DNA of 64,000 nt from positions 372,001 to 436,000 of the forward strand of contig NZ_JAFCKF010000002.1 in the NCBI RefSeq assembly GCF_018130545.1, in the 5' to 3' direction. The translations under genes and the position numbers were made by a program. The DNA is from Bradyrhizobium tropiciagri (GTDB lineage Bacteria > Pseudomonadota > Alphaproteobacteria > Rhizobiales > Xanthobacteraceae). How positions within the stretch are numbered: the first letter of the stretch is position 1; every line of letters starts with the position of its first letter. The notes under the pieces were generated by a model, which saw only the letters and a list, made by a program, of their open reading frames with translations, did no database searches and was not told where the DNA came from. This document shows positions 38,362-48,126 of the stretch, piece by piece.

Positions 38362-38385
38362 TGGGGTCTCCGTCCGGGTCTCATA

Positions 38386-38424
38386 GAGCATGATCCGGAA
38401 AAGTGGAAACCGGTTTTCCTGCAA
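38386..38424. repeat. Second copy of the GCATGATCCGGAAAAGTG repeat
   Basis: GAGCATGATCCGGAAAAGTG starts at 38386 and is followed by GGAAACCGGTTTTCC (38405-38419), itself a perfect inverted sequence around its centre. It shares 18 bases with the element at 33627-33644 in opposite orientation. It lies upstream of queF. Confidence 0.65.
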
Positions 38425-38531
38425 AACAACCCCATGCAAAGTAGGGCCACGTCGGGAGCCCGTCAGGCGGCCTTTTCCCCCTCGATGCATTGCGGTAGAA
38501 GCACCGCCATCCGACCCCCTCACTGCCATAA

Positions 38532-39824
<1,293 letters not shown>

Positions 39825-39872
39825 CGCCCCAACTGATCGGGACTGAATAAAACGCAAAAAAGGGAGGTCGGG

Positions 39873-41012
39873 ATGAGCGACGGCAAGAGCGGTCTGCAAC
39901 TGCGTTCGCTGCTCAAGAAGAGCGGCGAACTGGAATTGTCTCTGGTCAATGTCCCGACCCCCGAGCCCGGACCCGACGAGGTCGTGGTCCGGGTCGAGGC
40001 GACCCCGATCAATCCGTCCGACCTCGGTCTCCTGATCGGCCCCGCCGACATGTCGGCGGCCAAGGTCTCCGGCAGCAAGGACTTGCCTGTAGTGACCGCG
40101 CGGGTGCCGGAAGCGGTATTGCCGGGCCTTGCCGCGCGGCTCGACGAATCCATGCCGGTCGGCAATGAAGGTGCCGGCGTCGTGATCCGGACCGGTTCGT
40201 CGGATGCGGCGAAGGCGCTGATGGGCCGCACCGTCGCGATGATCGGCGGCGCGATGTATGCGCAATACCGCACGCTGCGGGTGGGCGAATGCCTGCCCTT
40301 GCCCGACGGCATCACGCCGGCGGAAGGCGCATCCTGCTTCGTCAATCCGCTGACTGCGCTCGGCATGACCGAGACGATGCGGCGCGAGGGGCACAAGGCG
40401 CTGGTGCACACGGCGGCGGCGTCGAACCTCGGTCAGATGCTCAACAGGATCTGCCTCAAGGACGACATCGGCCTCGTCAACATCGTGCGCAACAAGGAGC
40501 AGGCCGAGATCCTGCACAAGATCGGCGCCAGGCATGTCGTCGATTCCAGCGCGTCCGATTTCATGGACAAGCTCACCGCCGCGCTGGTCGAGACCGGCGC
40601 GACCATCGCCTTCGATGCGATCGGCGGCGGCAAGCTCGCGGGCCAGATCCTGGTCGCGATGGAGACCGCGATCAACAAGACCGCCAAGGCTTACAGCCGC
40701 TACGGCTCGAACGTGCACAAGCAGGTCTATGTCTACGGCAGTCTCGATAATCGCTCGATCGAGCTGCCGCGCGGCTTCGGCATGGCCTGGGGCGTCGGCG
40801 GCTGGCTGCTGTTCCCGTTCCTGATGAAGATCGGCCCCGAGGCCGGCAACAAGCTGCGGCAGCGCGTGGTGGCCGAGCTGAAGACGACCTTCGCCAGCCA
40901 CTACACCAAGGTGGTGTCGTTGCAGGAGACCCTGCAGCTCGACAACATCGCCGTCTACGGCAAGCGCGCGACCGGCGAGAAATTCCTGATCAATCCGAAC
41001 AAGGGTGCGTGA
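39873..41012 (+). CDS. Zinc-type/quinone oxidoreductase (MDR superfamily)
   Basis: A 379-residue NADP-type medium-chain reductase. The GroES-like N-terminal part has VVVRVEATPINPSDLGLL and GNEGAGVVI. The Rossmann region is at about 180-300, with the nucleotide loop altered to ALVHTAAASNLGQMLNRIC. It has no structural-zinc Cys cluster. Resembles 2-enoyl-reductase-like or quinone oxidoreductases. It follows eno by 48 bases. Confidence 0.87.
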   Translation: MSDGKSGLQLRSLLKKSGELELSLVNVPTPEPGPDEVVVRVEATPINPSDLGLLIGPADMSAAKVSGSKDLPVVTARVPEAVLPGLAARLDESMPVGNEGAGVVIRTGSSDAAKALMGRTVAMIGGAMYAQYRTLRVGECLPLPDGITPAEGASCFVNPLTALGMTETMRREGHKALVHTAAASNLGQMLNRICLKDDIGLVNIVRNKEQAEILHKIGARHVVDSSASDFMDKLTAALVETGATIAFDAIGGGKLAGQILVAMETAINKTAKAYSRYGSNVHKQVYVYGSLDNRSIELPRGFGMAWGVGGWLLFPFLMKIGPEAGNKLRQRVVAELKTTFASHYTKVVSLQETLQLDNIAVYGKRATGEKFLINPNKGA

Positions 41013-41035
41013 CGGCGCGCGCGAGAAGCCATCCG

Positions 41036-42151
41036 CTACTCGCGGTCATATGCCAGGCTCCTGGAGCGCTTGTGACGCTCCAGGGCATGGCCGATCAGGA
41101 CATCCATCAACTCGGATTGCGGCAGGCCGCTGGCCTCCCACAGCCGCGGATACATGCTGATATTGGTGAAGCCGGGCAGGGTGTTCGCCTCGTTGACGAA
41201 CGCCTGCTCGCCATGGAGGAAGAAGTCGATCCGCGCCATGCCTTCGCAGCCGAGCACGCCGAACGTCTTGATCGCAAGCTCCCGGATGCGATCGGCGACG
41301 GCAGCGGGAACGTTGGCCGGCACCTGAAGCAGGGCGCCATCCGCATCGAGATACTTGGCATCGTAGGAGTAGAAGCCGTGCTTGTCGGAGGGAACGATCT
41401 CGCCGAGCTCGGAGGCGCGGATGCGGCCCTCGGCATCCTCGAGCACGGAGCACTCGACCTCCCGGATCGGCGCGACGCAGCGCTCGATCAGGATCTTGGC
41501 GTCGAAGCGGAACGCCAATCGGCAGCCGACCGCGAACTCCTCCGCATTGCGCGACTTCGACACGCCGACCGATGATCCCATGTTGGCGGGCTTGACGAAC
41601 ACTTCGTGCGATCCGAGGGCGCCGACGGCATCGTCATAGCTGACGGGCGCCGCGGCCGACATCACGACAAAGGGGACGATCGGCAATCCCGCCTCGCGCA
41701 ACAGGCGCTTGGCGATGTCCTTGTCCATGCCGGCCGCCGAGCCCATCACGCGCGAGCCGACATAGGCCACGTCGGACAGCTCCAGCGCACCCTGCACCGT
41801 GCCGTCCTCGCCGTTCGGGCCATGCAGGACCGGGAACACGACATCGAATGCCGGCAATTCCTGAACGCCTGCAGCGCCGCTTCCCAGCGCAAGCGTGCGG
41901 CCCTGGCCTCCCGGCAGCAGCGCGAGTTGCGGTCCGTCGGGGGGAATGGTCAATGCGCTGCCGCCGGTGCCGGCGCCGTTGCCCGTGCCAACCGCGATCC
42001 AGCGGCCATCCCGGGTGATGCCGATCGTCGTGGCGTCGTAGCGATCCGGGTCGAGCGAGCGAAGCACGTTGGCCGCCGATGCCCGTGAGACGTCATGCTC
42101 GGCGGATCGTCCGCCGAACAGGATAGCAACCCGTATCTTGCGCTCTGTCAT
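41036..42151 (-). CDS. ddl: D-alanine--D-alanine ligase
   Basis: A 371-residue ATP-grasp enzyme that makes the peptidoglycan dipeptide. Motifs are ILFGGRSAEHDVSRASA, VFPVLHGPNGEDGTVQG, KPANMGSSVGVSKSRN, VLGCEGMARIDFFLHG and VNEANTLPGFTNISMYP. It is the long DdlA-type form and stands outside the mur/fts cluster, so it may be an additional copy. It converges on the oxidoreductase gene. Confidence 0.94.
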   Translation of the reverse strand: MTERKIRVAILFGGRSAEHDVSRASAANVLRSLDPDRYDATTIGITRDGRWIAVGTGNGAGTGGSALTIPPDGPQLALLPGGQGRTLALGSGAAGVQELPAFDVVFPVLHGPNGEDGTVQGALELSDVAYVGSRVMGSAAGMDKDIAKRLLREAGLPIVPFVVMSAAAPVSYDDAVGALGSHEVFVKPANMGSSVGVSKSRNAEEFAVGCRLAFRFDAKILIERCVAPIREVECSVLEDAEGRIRASELGEIVPSDKHGFYSYDAKYLDADGALLQVPANVPAAVADRIRELAIKTFGVLGCEGMARIDFFLHGEQAFVNEANTLPGFTNISMYPRLWEASGLPQSELMDVLIGHALERHKRSRSLAYDRE

Positions 42152-42421
42152 GGCCTGCTCTTCGGTCGACCGGATGCTGCGTGGAATCGGAACGCATTAT
42201 GGTTGGACGAAGGTGTCGACAATTGGCCCCGGGCTGGTCCGCCACGGCGTTCGGGCGGAATCGTGCTGGCCATTGCGCGAGCGATGGAGCCTCGGGCCGT
42301 TCGGTCCAATTTCGTGAACGATGCGTTTCCGGAATTGCGTGATCCATGCACTTGCATGTTTCTCGGCGCGCCGGTAGGTGAGGTTGGCCAGTTTCACGCG
42401 TAACCCGAGGGGAAATCTGTA

Positions 42422-42973
42422 ATGGCCTATAACATCGTCACCGTCGTCGGCAGCATCCGCAAGGAGAGCTTCTCGCTCAAGATCGCCAATGCGCTGGCCA
42501 AGCTCGCGCCCGCCTCGCTGAAGCTCGACGTCACGACGCTTCAGGGCATTTCCTTCTTCAACCAGGACCTCGAGGCGGCTCCGCCGGCGGATTGGCTTGC
42601 CTTCCGTGAGAAGCTGCAGAAGTCGAACGGCGTGCTGTTCGTGACCCCCGAATACAACCGCTCGATCCCGGGCGTGCTGAAGAACGCGATCGACGTCGCC
42701 TCGCGGCCCTACGGCAAGAGCTCCTTCCTCGGCAAGCCGGTCGGCATCATCGGCAATTCGCCCGGGCCGCTCGGCGGCGTCAGCGCGGTGAAGCATCTGC
42801 AGAACATCTTGCCGGGCATTTCCGGGCCGATCCTCGGCCAGCCGGAAGCCTATCTCAATGGCGTCGGCGACGCCTTCGACGACAAGGGCGAGCTGACCAA
42901 GGAGTCGCTCAAGGGCGTGTTGCAGCAATATCTCGACGCTTTTGCCGCCTTCATCGCGAAGCAGAACGGCTAA
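42422..42973 (+). CDS. NADPH-dependent FMN reductase (flavodoxin-like, ChrR type)
   Basis: A 183-residue flavodoxin-fold reductase. Motifs are VGSIRKESFSLKIANALAKL (FMN phosphate loop), FVTPEYNRSIPGVLKNAID and GIIGNSPGPLGGVSAVKHL. Related proteins reduce quinones, chromate or azo dyes with NAD(P)H. SD GAGGGGAAA lies just upstream. Confidence 0.93.
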   Translation: MAYNIVTVVGSIRKESFSLKIANALAKLAPASLKLDVTTLQGISFFNQDLEAAPPADWLAFREKLQKSNGVLFVTPEYNRSIPGVLKNAIDVASRPYGKSSFLGKPVGIIGNSPGPLGGVSAVKHLQNILPGISGPILGQPEAYLNGVGDAFDDKGELTKESLKGVLQQYLDAFAAFIAKQNG

Positions 42974-43074
42974 GCTCTTTTTTGACGCGTTTGCTTCACG
43001 CGAACCGGTATCCACTTCGCTCGAAAACGCGCTCGTTTAGCGTTCGTTAACTCCATGGCCGCATGTTCGCGGCC

Positions 43075-43392
43075 ATGGTTTCCCGTACACGCCTCAAATC
43101 GATTCTGTCCGGTCTCGCCCTCTATACGCTGGCGGCGCTGATGGTCGGCTATTTCGGCGTCAACGCCTACACCGGCAAATACGGCCTGAATGCGCGGCAG
43201 GAGCTCGACCAGGAAATCATCGCGCTGACCTCCGAGTTGGCGCGCTTGAAGAAGGAGCGGGCCGAGGGCGAGCAGCGGGTGTCGCTGTTGCGGTCGGACC
43301 GGGTTGATCCCGACATGCTGGACGAGCGCGTGCGCTTCCAGCTCGACTACGTCAACCCGCGTGATCTGGTCCGGATCAACAAGCCGAACTGA
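43075..43392 (+). CDS. ftsB: Septum formation initiator FtsB/DivIC-type
   Basis: A 105-residue bitopic division protein. A short N-terminus is followed by one TM helix (SILSGLALYTLAALMVGYFG), a coiled coil (about 45-75, QELDQEIIALTSELARLKKE) and a C-terminal segment with ERVRFQLDYVNPRDLV. It is expected to bridge FtsL and FtsQ at the septum. It lies between eno and pdhA, its usual position in alphaproteobacteria. An ATG at 43063 is an alternative start. Confidence 0.92.
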   Translation: MVSRTRLKSILSGLALYTLAALMVGYFGVNAYTGKYGLNARQELDQEIIALTSELARLKKERAEGEQRVSLLRSDRVDPDMLDERVRFQLDYVNPRDLVRINKPN

Positions 43393-43551
43393 CGCGTTCT
43401 CAAATTTCAAAAACGCTCGCGCGCTATCACAAAAATGTCGCGCCGCGCTGCAGTGCGGCATAGCAAAATTCCATCGGGCGAACGCAATCCTTCCAAGCCG
43501 ATTTGAGTTGGGTTAGAGAGGGTTCTTCGACTTCTCTCACCCGGAATTGCC

Positions 43552-44571
43552 ATGGCCACACCCAAGAAAACCGTCGCAAAGGAATCAGGGCAGGAGAAGG
43601 CTGGCTCGCCGCCGGAATTCTCCAAGGAGCAGGAGCTCAAGGCCCTGCGGGACATGCTGCTGATCCGGCGCTTCGAGGAGAAGGCCGGTCAGCTCTATGG
43701 CATGGGTGCGATCGGCGGTTTCTGCCATCTCTATATCGGCCAGGAAGCCGTCGTGGTCGGCATGCAGATGGCGCTGAAGCAGGGCGACGAGGTCATAACC
43801 GGCTACCGCGATCACGGCCACATGCTGGCCTGCGGGATGGAATCCCGCGGCGTGATGGCCGAACTGACCGGCCGCCGCGGCGGCTATTCCCGCGGCAAGG
43901 GCGGCTCCATGCACATGTTCAGCAAGGAGAAGCATTTCTACGGCGGTCACGGCATCGTGGGCGCGCAGGTGTCGCTCGGCACCGGTCTTGCGTTCGCCAA
44001 TCGCTATCGCGGCAATGATAACGTCAGCGTGACTTATTTCGGCGACGGAGCGGCGAACCAGGGCCAGGTCTACGAGAGCTTCAACATGGCCGAGCTGTGG
44101 AAGCTGCCGGTGATCTACGTGATCGAGAACAATCGCTATGCGATGGGCACCTCGGTGTCGCGCGCGTCAGCCCAGCAGGACTTCTCCAAGCGCGGCGTCT
44201 CCTTCAATATCCCCGGCAAGCAGGTCGACGGCATGGACGTGCGTGCGGTGAAGGCCGCCGCCGATGAGGCCACCGCCTGGTGCCGCGGCGGCAACGGTCC
44301 GATCATCCTGGAGATGCAGACCTACCGCTACCGCGGCCATTCGATGTCCGATCCGGCGAAGTACCGCACGCGCGAGGAAGTCGAGAAGGTGCGCCACGAC
44401 CAGGACCCGATCGAGCAGGTGCGCAACCGCTTGCTGGCGTCCGGCGTCAGCGAGCAGGACCTGAAGGCGATCGACGCCGAGGTGCGCGAGATCGTCAACG
44501 AGGCCGCCGACTTCGCCCAGCACGATCCGGAGCCCGATGCGTCCGAGCTCTACACCGACATCTACCGCTGA
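43552..44571 (+). CDS. pdhA: Pyruvate dehydrogenase E1 component, alpha subunit
   Basis: This 339-residue subunit of the alpha2beta2 E1 decarboxylates pyruvate with thiamine diphosphate. It has GGFCHLYIGQEAVVVGMQMA, RGGYSRGKGGSMHMFSKEKH and the TPP motif GDGAANQGQVYESFNMAELW ending in VIENN. Then ETQ-like YRYRGHSMSDPAKYRT. It is the first gene of the pdh operon, which extends to lpdA. Confidence 0.97.
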   Translation: MATPKKTVAKESGQEKAGSPPEFSKEQELKALRDMLLIRRFEEKAGQLYGMGAIGGFCHLYIGQEAVVVGMQMALKQGDEVITGYRDHGHMLACGMESRGVMAELTGRRGGYSRGKGGSMHMFSKEKHFYGGHGIVGAQVSLGTGLAFANRYRGNDNVSVTYFGDGAANQGQVYESFNMAELWKLPVIYVIENNRYAMGTSVSRASAQQDFSKRGVSFNIPGKQVDGMDVRAVKAAADEATAWCRGGNGPIILEMQTYRYRGHSMSDPAKYRTREEVEKVRHDQDPIEQVRNRLLASGVSEQDLKAIDAEVREIVNEAADFAQHDPEPDASELYTDIYR

Positions 44572-44616
44572 TCCCACCCGCGCAGACGAATCTCAAGACC
44601 GATTTCGGGAGCTGAT

Positions 44617-46005
44617 ATGCCCATTCAAGTGCTGATGCCTGCGCTGTCGCCCACCATGGAGAAGGGCAACCTCGCCAAATGGCTGAAAAAGGAAGGCGAG
44701 ACCATCAAGTCCGGTGACGTCATCGCCGAGATCGAGACCGACAAGGCGACGATGGAGGTCGAGGCCACCGACGAAGGCACGCTCGGCAAGATCCTGATTC
44801 CGGAAGGCACCGCCGACGTCGCGGTGAACACGCCGATCGCGACCATCCTGGCCGACGGCGAAAGCGCCGCCGACCTCGCCAAGATGCCAGCCGCTCCGGC
44901 GCCGAAGGCCGCCGAGGCCGCGCCTGCCGAAGCCAAGGCGGAAGCGCCGCAGCCCGCGGCGAAGGCGCCGGCCGCGCCGGTCAGCGAAGCGCTGCCCGAT
45001 CCGGAGATTCCCGCGGGCACCGAGATGGTCACCCAGACCATTCGTGAGGCGCTGCGCGATGCTATGGCCGAGGAGATGCGCCGCGACGGCGACGTCTTCA
45101 TCATGGGCGAGGAAGTTGCCGAGTATCAGGGCGCCTACAAGGTGACGCAGGGCCTGTTGCAGGAATTCGGCGCCCGCCGCGTGATCGACACGCCGATCAC
45201 CGAGCACGGCTTTGCCGGCGTCGGCGTCGGCGCCGCGATGGCCGGGCTGAAGCCGATCGTCGAGTTCATGACCTGGAATTTCGCCATGCAGGCGATCGAC
45301 CAGATCATCAATTCCGCGGCCAAGACGCTTTATATGTCCGGCGGTCAGATGGGTTGCTCGATCGTGTTCCGCGGTCCGAACGGCGCCGCTGCGCGCGTCG
45401 CTGCGCAGCACAGCCAGGACTACGCCGCCTGGTACTCGCAGGTACCGGGCCTGAAGGTGGTCGCGCCGTACTCGGCCGCCGACTACAAGGGCCTGCTCAA
45501 GGCCGCGATCCGCGATCCCAATCCGGTGGTCTTCCTCGAGAACGAGATGCTGTACGGCCACACCGGCGAGGTACCGAAGCTCGACGATTTCGTGGTGCCG
45601 ATCGGCAAGGCGCGGATTGCCCGCGCCGGCAATCACGTCACCATCGTCTCCTGGGCGATGGGCATGTCCTATGCGCTGAAGGCCGCCGACGAACTTGCCA
45701 AGGAAGGCATCGAGGCCGAGGTGATCGATCTGCGCACCATCCGTCCGATGGATACCGAGACCGTCATCAACTCGGTGAAGAAGACCGGGCGTGCGGTCAC
45801 GGTGGAGGAGGGCTGGCAGCAGAGCGGCGTCGGCTCCGAGGTCGCCGCGCGCATCATGGAGCATGCCTTCGACTATCTGGATGCGCCGGTCGCGCGCGTC
45901 TCCGGCAAGGATGTGCCGATGCCTTATGCGGCCAACCTGGAAAAGCTCGCTCTGCCGTCCGTCGCCGAGGTGGTCGCGGCCGCCAAGGCCGTGTCCTACC
46001 GGTAA
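44617..46005 (+). CDS. pdhB: Pyruvate dehydrogenase E1 beta with N-terminal lipoyl domain
   Basis: A 462-residue beta subunit with an N-terminal lipoyl domain (about 1-80; lipoylated Lys43 in [11 protein letters not shown]). An Ala/Pro-rich linker (about 90-130) follows, then the transketolase-type catalytic region (about 135-460: [54 protein letters not shown]). A lipoyl-bearing E1 beta is known in alphaproteobacteria. The lipoyl part is nearly the same as that of PdhC. It follows pdhA by 45 bases. Confidence 0.97.
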   Translation: MPIQVLMPALSPTMEKGNLAKWLKKEGETIKSGDVIAEIETDKATMEVEATDEGTLGKILIPEGTADVAVNTPIATILADGESAADLAKMPAAPAPKAAEAAPAEAKAEAPQPAAKAPAAPVSEALPDPEIPAGTEMVTQTIREALRDAMAEEMRRDGDVFIMGEEVAEYQGAYKVTQGLLQEFGARRVIDTPITEHGFAGVGVGAAMAGLKPIVEFMTWNFAMQAIDQIINSAAKTLYMSGGQMGCSIVFRGPNGAAARVAAQHSQDYAAWYSQVPGLKVVAPYSAADYKGLLKAAIRDPNPVVFLENEMLYGHTGEVPKLDDFVVPIGKARIARAGNHVTIVSWAMGMSYALKAADELAKEGIEAEVIDLRTIRPMDTETVINSVKKTGRAVTVEEGWQQSGVGSEVAARIMEHAFDYLDAPVARVSGKDVPMPYAANLEKLALPSVAEVVAAAKAVSYR

Positions 46006-46010
46006 CGCCG

Positions 46011-46316
46011 ATGGCCGGTCCCAAGGAGCAGCCGCTGCCGCCCGACGTGATGGGCCGCGATGACGCCATTGAGGTGCTGCGAGCCTTCGTGGTGGATGGC
46101 GGCCTTTCGATCGCGTTCCAGCGCGCCTTCGAGGAGCCGGACATGTGGGGGCTGATGCTCGTCGACATCGCCCGCCACGCCGCGCGCGCCTATTCGCGCG
46201 AGAGCGAATACACCGAAGACGAGGCGCTCGCGCGCATCGTCGAGATGTTCGAAGCCGAAATCGCCCGGCCGACCGACATGGGCCAAACCAAACCGCGATC
46301 GCAACAAGGTCACTGA
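46011..46316 (+). CDS. DUF5076 protein inside the pdh operon
   Basis: A 101-residue soluble, acidic protein between pdhB (5-base gap) and pdhC (2-base gap). Segments are DDAIEVLRAFVVDGGLSIAF, FEEPDMWGLMLVDIARHAAR and YTEDEALARIVEMFEAEI. I assign it to DUF5076 from memory. It has no signal or membrane part. The tight position suggests a role linked to the dehydrogenase complex, though nothing is known. Confidence 0.85.
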   Translation: MAGPKEQPLPPDVMGRDDAIEVLRAFVVDGGLSIAFQRAFEEPDMWGLMLVDIARHAARAYSRESEYTEDEALARIVEMFEAEIARPTDMGQTKPRSQQGH

Positions 46317-46318
46317 CA

Positions 46319-47677
46319 ATGCCGATCAATATTCTCATGCCCGCGCTGTCGCCGACGATGGAAAAGGGCAACCTCGCCAAGTGGCTCAAGAAAGAGGGCG
46401 ACAAGGTCAAGTCCGGCGACGTGATCGCGGAGATCGAGACCGACAAGGCGACGATGGAAGTCGAAGCGGTCGACGAAGGCACGATCGCCAAGATCGTGGT
46501 GCCCGAGGGCACCCAGGACGTGCCGGTCAACGACGTCATCGCCGTGATGGCCGGTGACGGCGAGGACGTGAAGGCGGCCGCCAGCGCCGGAGCGGGCGCC
46601 GCACCTGCGTCCAAGCCCGCCGAGGCACCGAAGCCCGCGGCCGCGCCTGCGGCAGCTCCCGCTGCGGCAGCAGCGCCTGCACCGAAGCCGGCCGCAGCGC
46701 CCGCAGCCGCGCCTCAGGCCGCGGCACCGGCCGCGCAAGCCAACGGCCACGCGCGTGTGTTTTCCTCGCCGCTGGCACGCCGGCTGGCGAAAGAGGCCGG
46801 CATCGATCTCGGTCGCATCACCGGCACCGGCCCGCATGGCCGCGTCATCGCGCGCGACGTCGACGATGCCAAGTCGGGCAAGGGCCTGAAGGCGCCGGCG
46901 GCTGCGCCCGCCGCGGGGCCGAGCATCGCGCCGTCGATGTCCGACAAGCAGATCCTGGCGCTGTTCGAGCCGGGCTCCTACGAGGTCGTGCCGCATGACG
47001 GCATGCGCCGCACCATCGCACAGCGTCTCACCGCCTCGGTGCAGAACGTTCCGCACTTTTATCTCACGATCGACTGCGACATCGGCAAGCTGCTTGCCGC
47101 GCGCGAGGAGATCAATGCGGCTGCGCCGAAGGACAAGGAGAAGAAGCCGCTCTACAAGATCTCGGTCAACGACTTCGTCATCAAGGCGATGGCGGTCGCG
47201 CTGCAGAAGATCCCGAACTGCAACGTCAGCTGGACCGAAGGCGGCATGCTCAAGCACAAGCATTCCGACGTCGGCGTCGCGGTGGCGATGCCGGGCGGCC
47301 TGATCACGCCGATCATCCGCAAGGCGGAGACCAAGACGCTGTCGACCATCTCCAACGAGATGAAGGATTTCGCCGCCCGCGCCCGCGCCCGCAAGCTGAA
47401 GCCGGAGGAATACCAGGGCGGCACCACCGCGGTCTCCAACCTCGGCATGTACGGCATCAATCACTTCACCGCGGTGATCAATCCGCCGCACGCCTCGATC
47501 CTCGCGGTCGGCTCCTCGGAGGAGCGTCCCGTCGTGCGCGGCGGCAAGATCGAGATCGCGAACATGATGAGCGTCACCCTGTCGTGCGATCACCGCGCGA
47601 TCGACGGCGCGCTCGGTGCGGAGTTGATCGGCGCCTTCAAGCAGCTGATCGAGAACCCCGTGATGATGATGGTGTGA
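46319..47677 (+). CDS. pdhC: Pyruvate dehydrogenase E2, dihydrolipoyl acetyltransferase
   Basis: This 452-residue core enzyme transfers the acetyl group to CoA. One lipoyl domain (about 1-80, Lys43 in [11 protein letters not shown]) is followed by an Ala/Pro linker and the peripheral-subunit-binding domain (about 143-180, SSPLARRLAKEAGIDLGRI and GTGPHGRVIARDV). The catalytic domain (about 220-452) has active-site CDHRAIDGALGAEL near the C-terminus. The start overlaps the pdh operon tightly. Confidence 0.97.
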   Translation: MPINILMPALSPTMEKGNLAKWLKKEGDKVKSGDVIAEIETDKATMEVEAVDEGTIAKIVVPEGTQDVPVNDVIAVMAGDGEDVKAAASAGAGAAPASKPAEAPKPAAAPAAAPAAAAAPAPKPAAAPAAAPQAAAPAAQANGHARVFSSPLARRLAKEAGIDLGRITGTGPHGRVIARDVDDAKSGKGLKAPAAAPAAGPSIAPSMSDKQILALFEPGSYEVVPHDGMRRTIAQRLTASVQNVPHFYLTIDCDIGKLLAAREEINAAAPKDKEKKPLYKISVNDFVIKAMAVALQKIPNCNVSWTEGGMLKHKHSDVGVAVAMPGGLITPIIRKAETKTLSTISNEMKDFAARARARKLKPEEYQGGTTAVSNLGMYGINHFTAVINPPHASILAVGSSEERPVVRGGKIEIANMMSVTLSCDHRAIDGALGAELIGAFKQLIENPVMMMV

Positions 47678-47689
47678 CGGGCATCGGCC

Positions 47690-47866
47690 ATGTACGCGAT
47701 CGTCGGTCCGTACGTCCTGCTCGTCGCCATCGCCGTTGCGCTGCTGGTCGCGGTCAACCGCGACCTGATCTCGACGTTCCAGTTCCGGATCATGATGATC
47801 GGCGCAGCCGTGCTCGCCGTGGTGTGGACCGTATTCCTCGGTGCGGTATGGCAGGAGTACCGATGA
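47690..47866 (+). CDS. Small two-helix membrane protein
   Basis: A 58-residue protein with two hydrophobic helices (IVGPYVLLVAIAVALLVAV; IGAAVLAVVWTVFLGAVW) separated by a short basic loop. It lies 12 bases after pdhC and its TGA directly adjoins the ATG of the next gene, so it is part of the pdh operon. No family is recognised. Confidence 0.72.
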   Translation: MYAIVGPYVLLVAIAVALLVAVNRDLISTFQFRIMMIGAAVLAVVWTVFLGAVWQEYR

Positions 47867-48109
47867 ATGGCCGGCTTGGCCCGCACGCGCTGGCCCTGGA
47901 TCTCGCTGCTGCTGTCGGCCGCGCTGGTGTGCAATCCGGTCGGGTTAGATTTACTGCACTCCGCGTTCTTCGCCGGCGAGCAGCTGGCGCGGAACATCGC
48001 CCAGCCGATCGCGCTGACGGCCCTGGCCATCATGGCCATGGTGATCGGGCTCGAATGGCTGGTCAGGTCGTTGATCGCAAGAAGCCGCGCGCGCGGCGCC
48101 ACAAATTGA
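47867..48109 (+). CDS. Small two-helix membrane protein
   Basis: An 80-residue protein immediately following the previous one (stop and start adjoin). It has helices WISLLLSAALVCNPVGLDLL and IALTALAIMAMVIGLEWLV with a basic C-terminus (RSLIARSRARG). Its gene ends 17 bases before lpdA. Membrane location inside a soluble-complex operon is unexpected; function unknown. Confidence 0.75.
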   Translation: MAGLARTRWPWISLLLSAALVCNPVGLDLLHSAFFAGEQLARNIAQPIALTALAIMAMVIGLEWLVRSLIARSRARGATN

Positions 48110-48126
48110 GTTGAACGGGAGCCGCC

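Noticed and set aside
44593-46614. Long minus-strand frame opposite the pdh genes
   Set aside because: Antisense shadow; low-complexity His/Arg/Asp-rich product.
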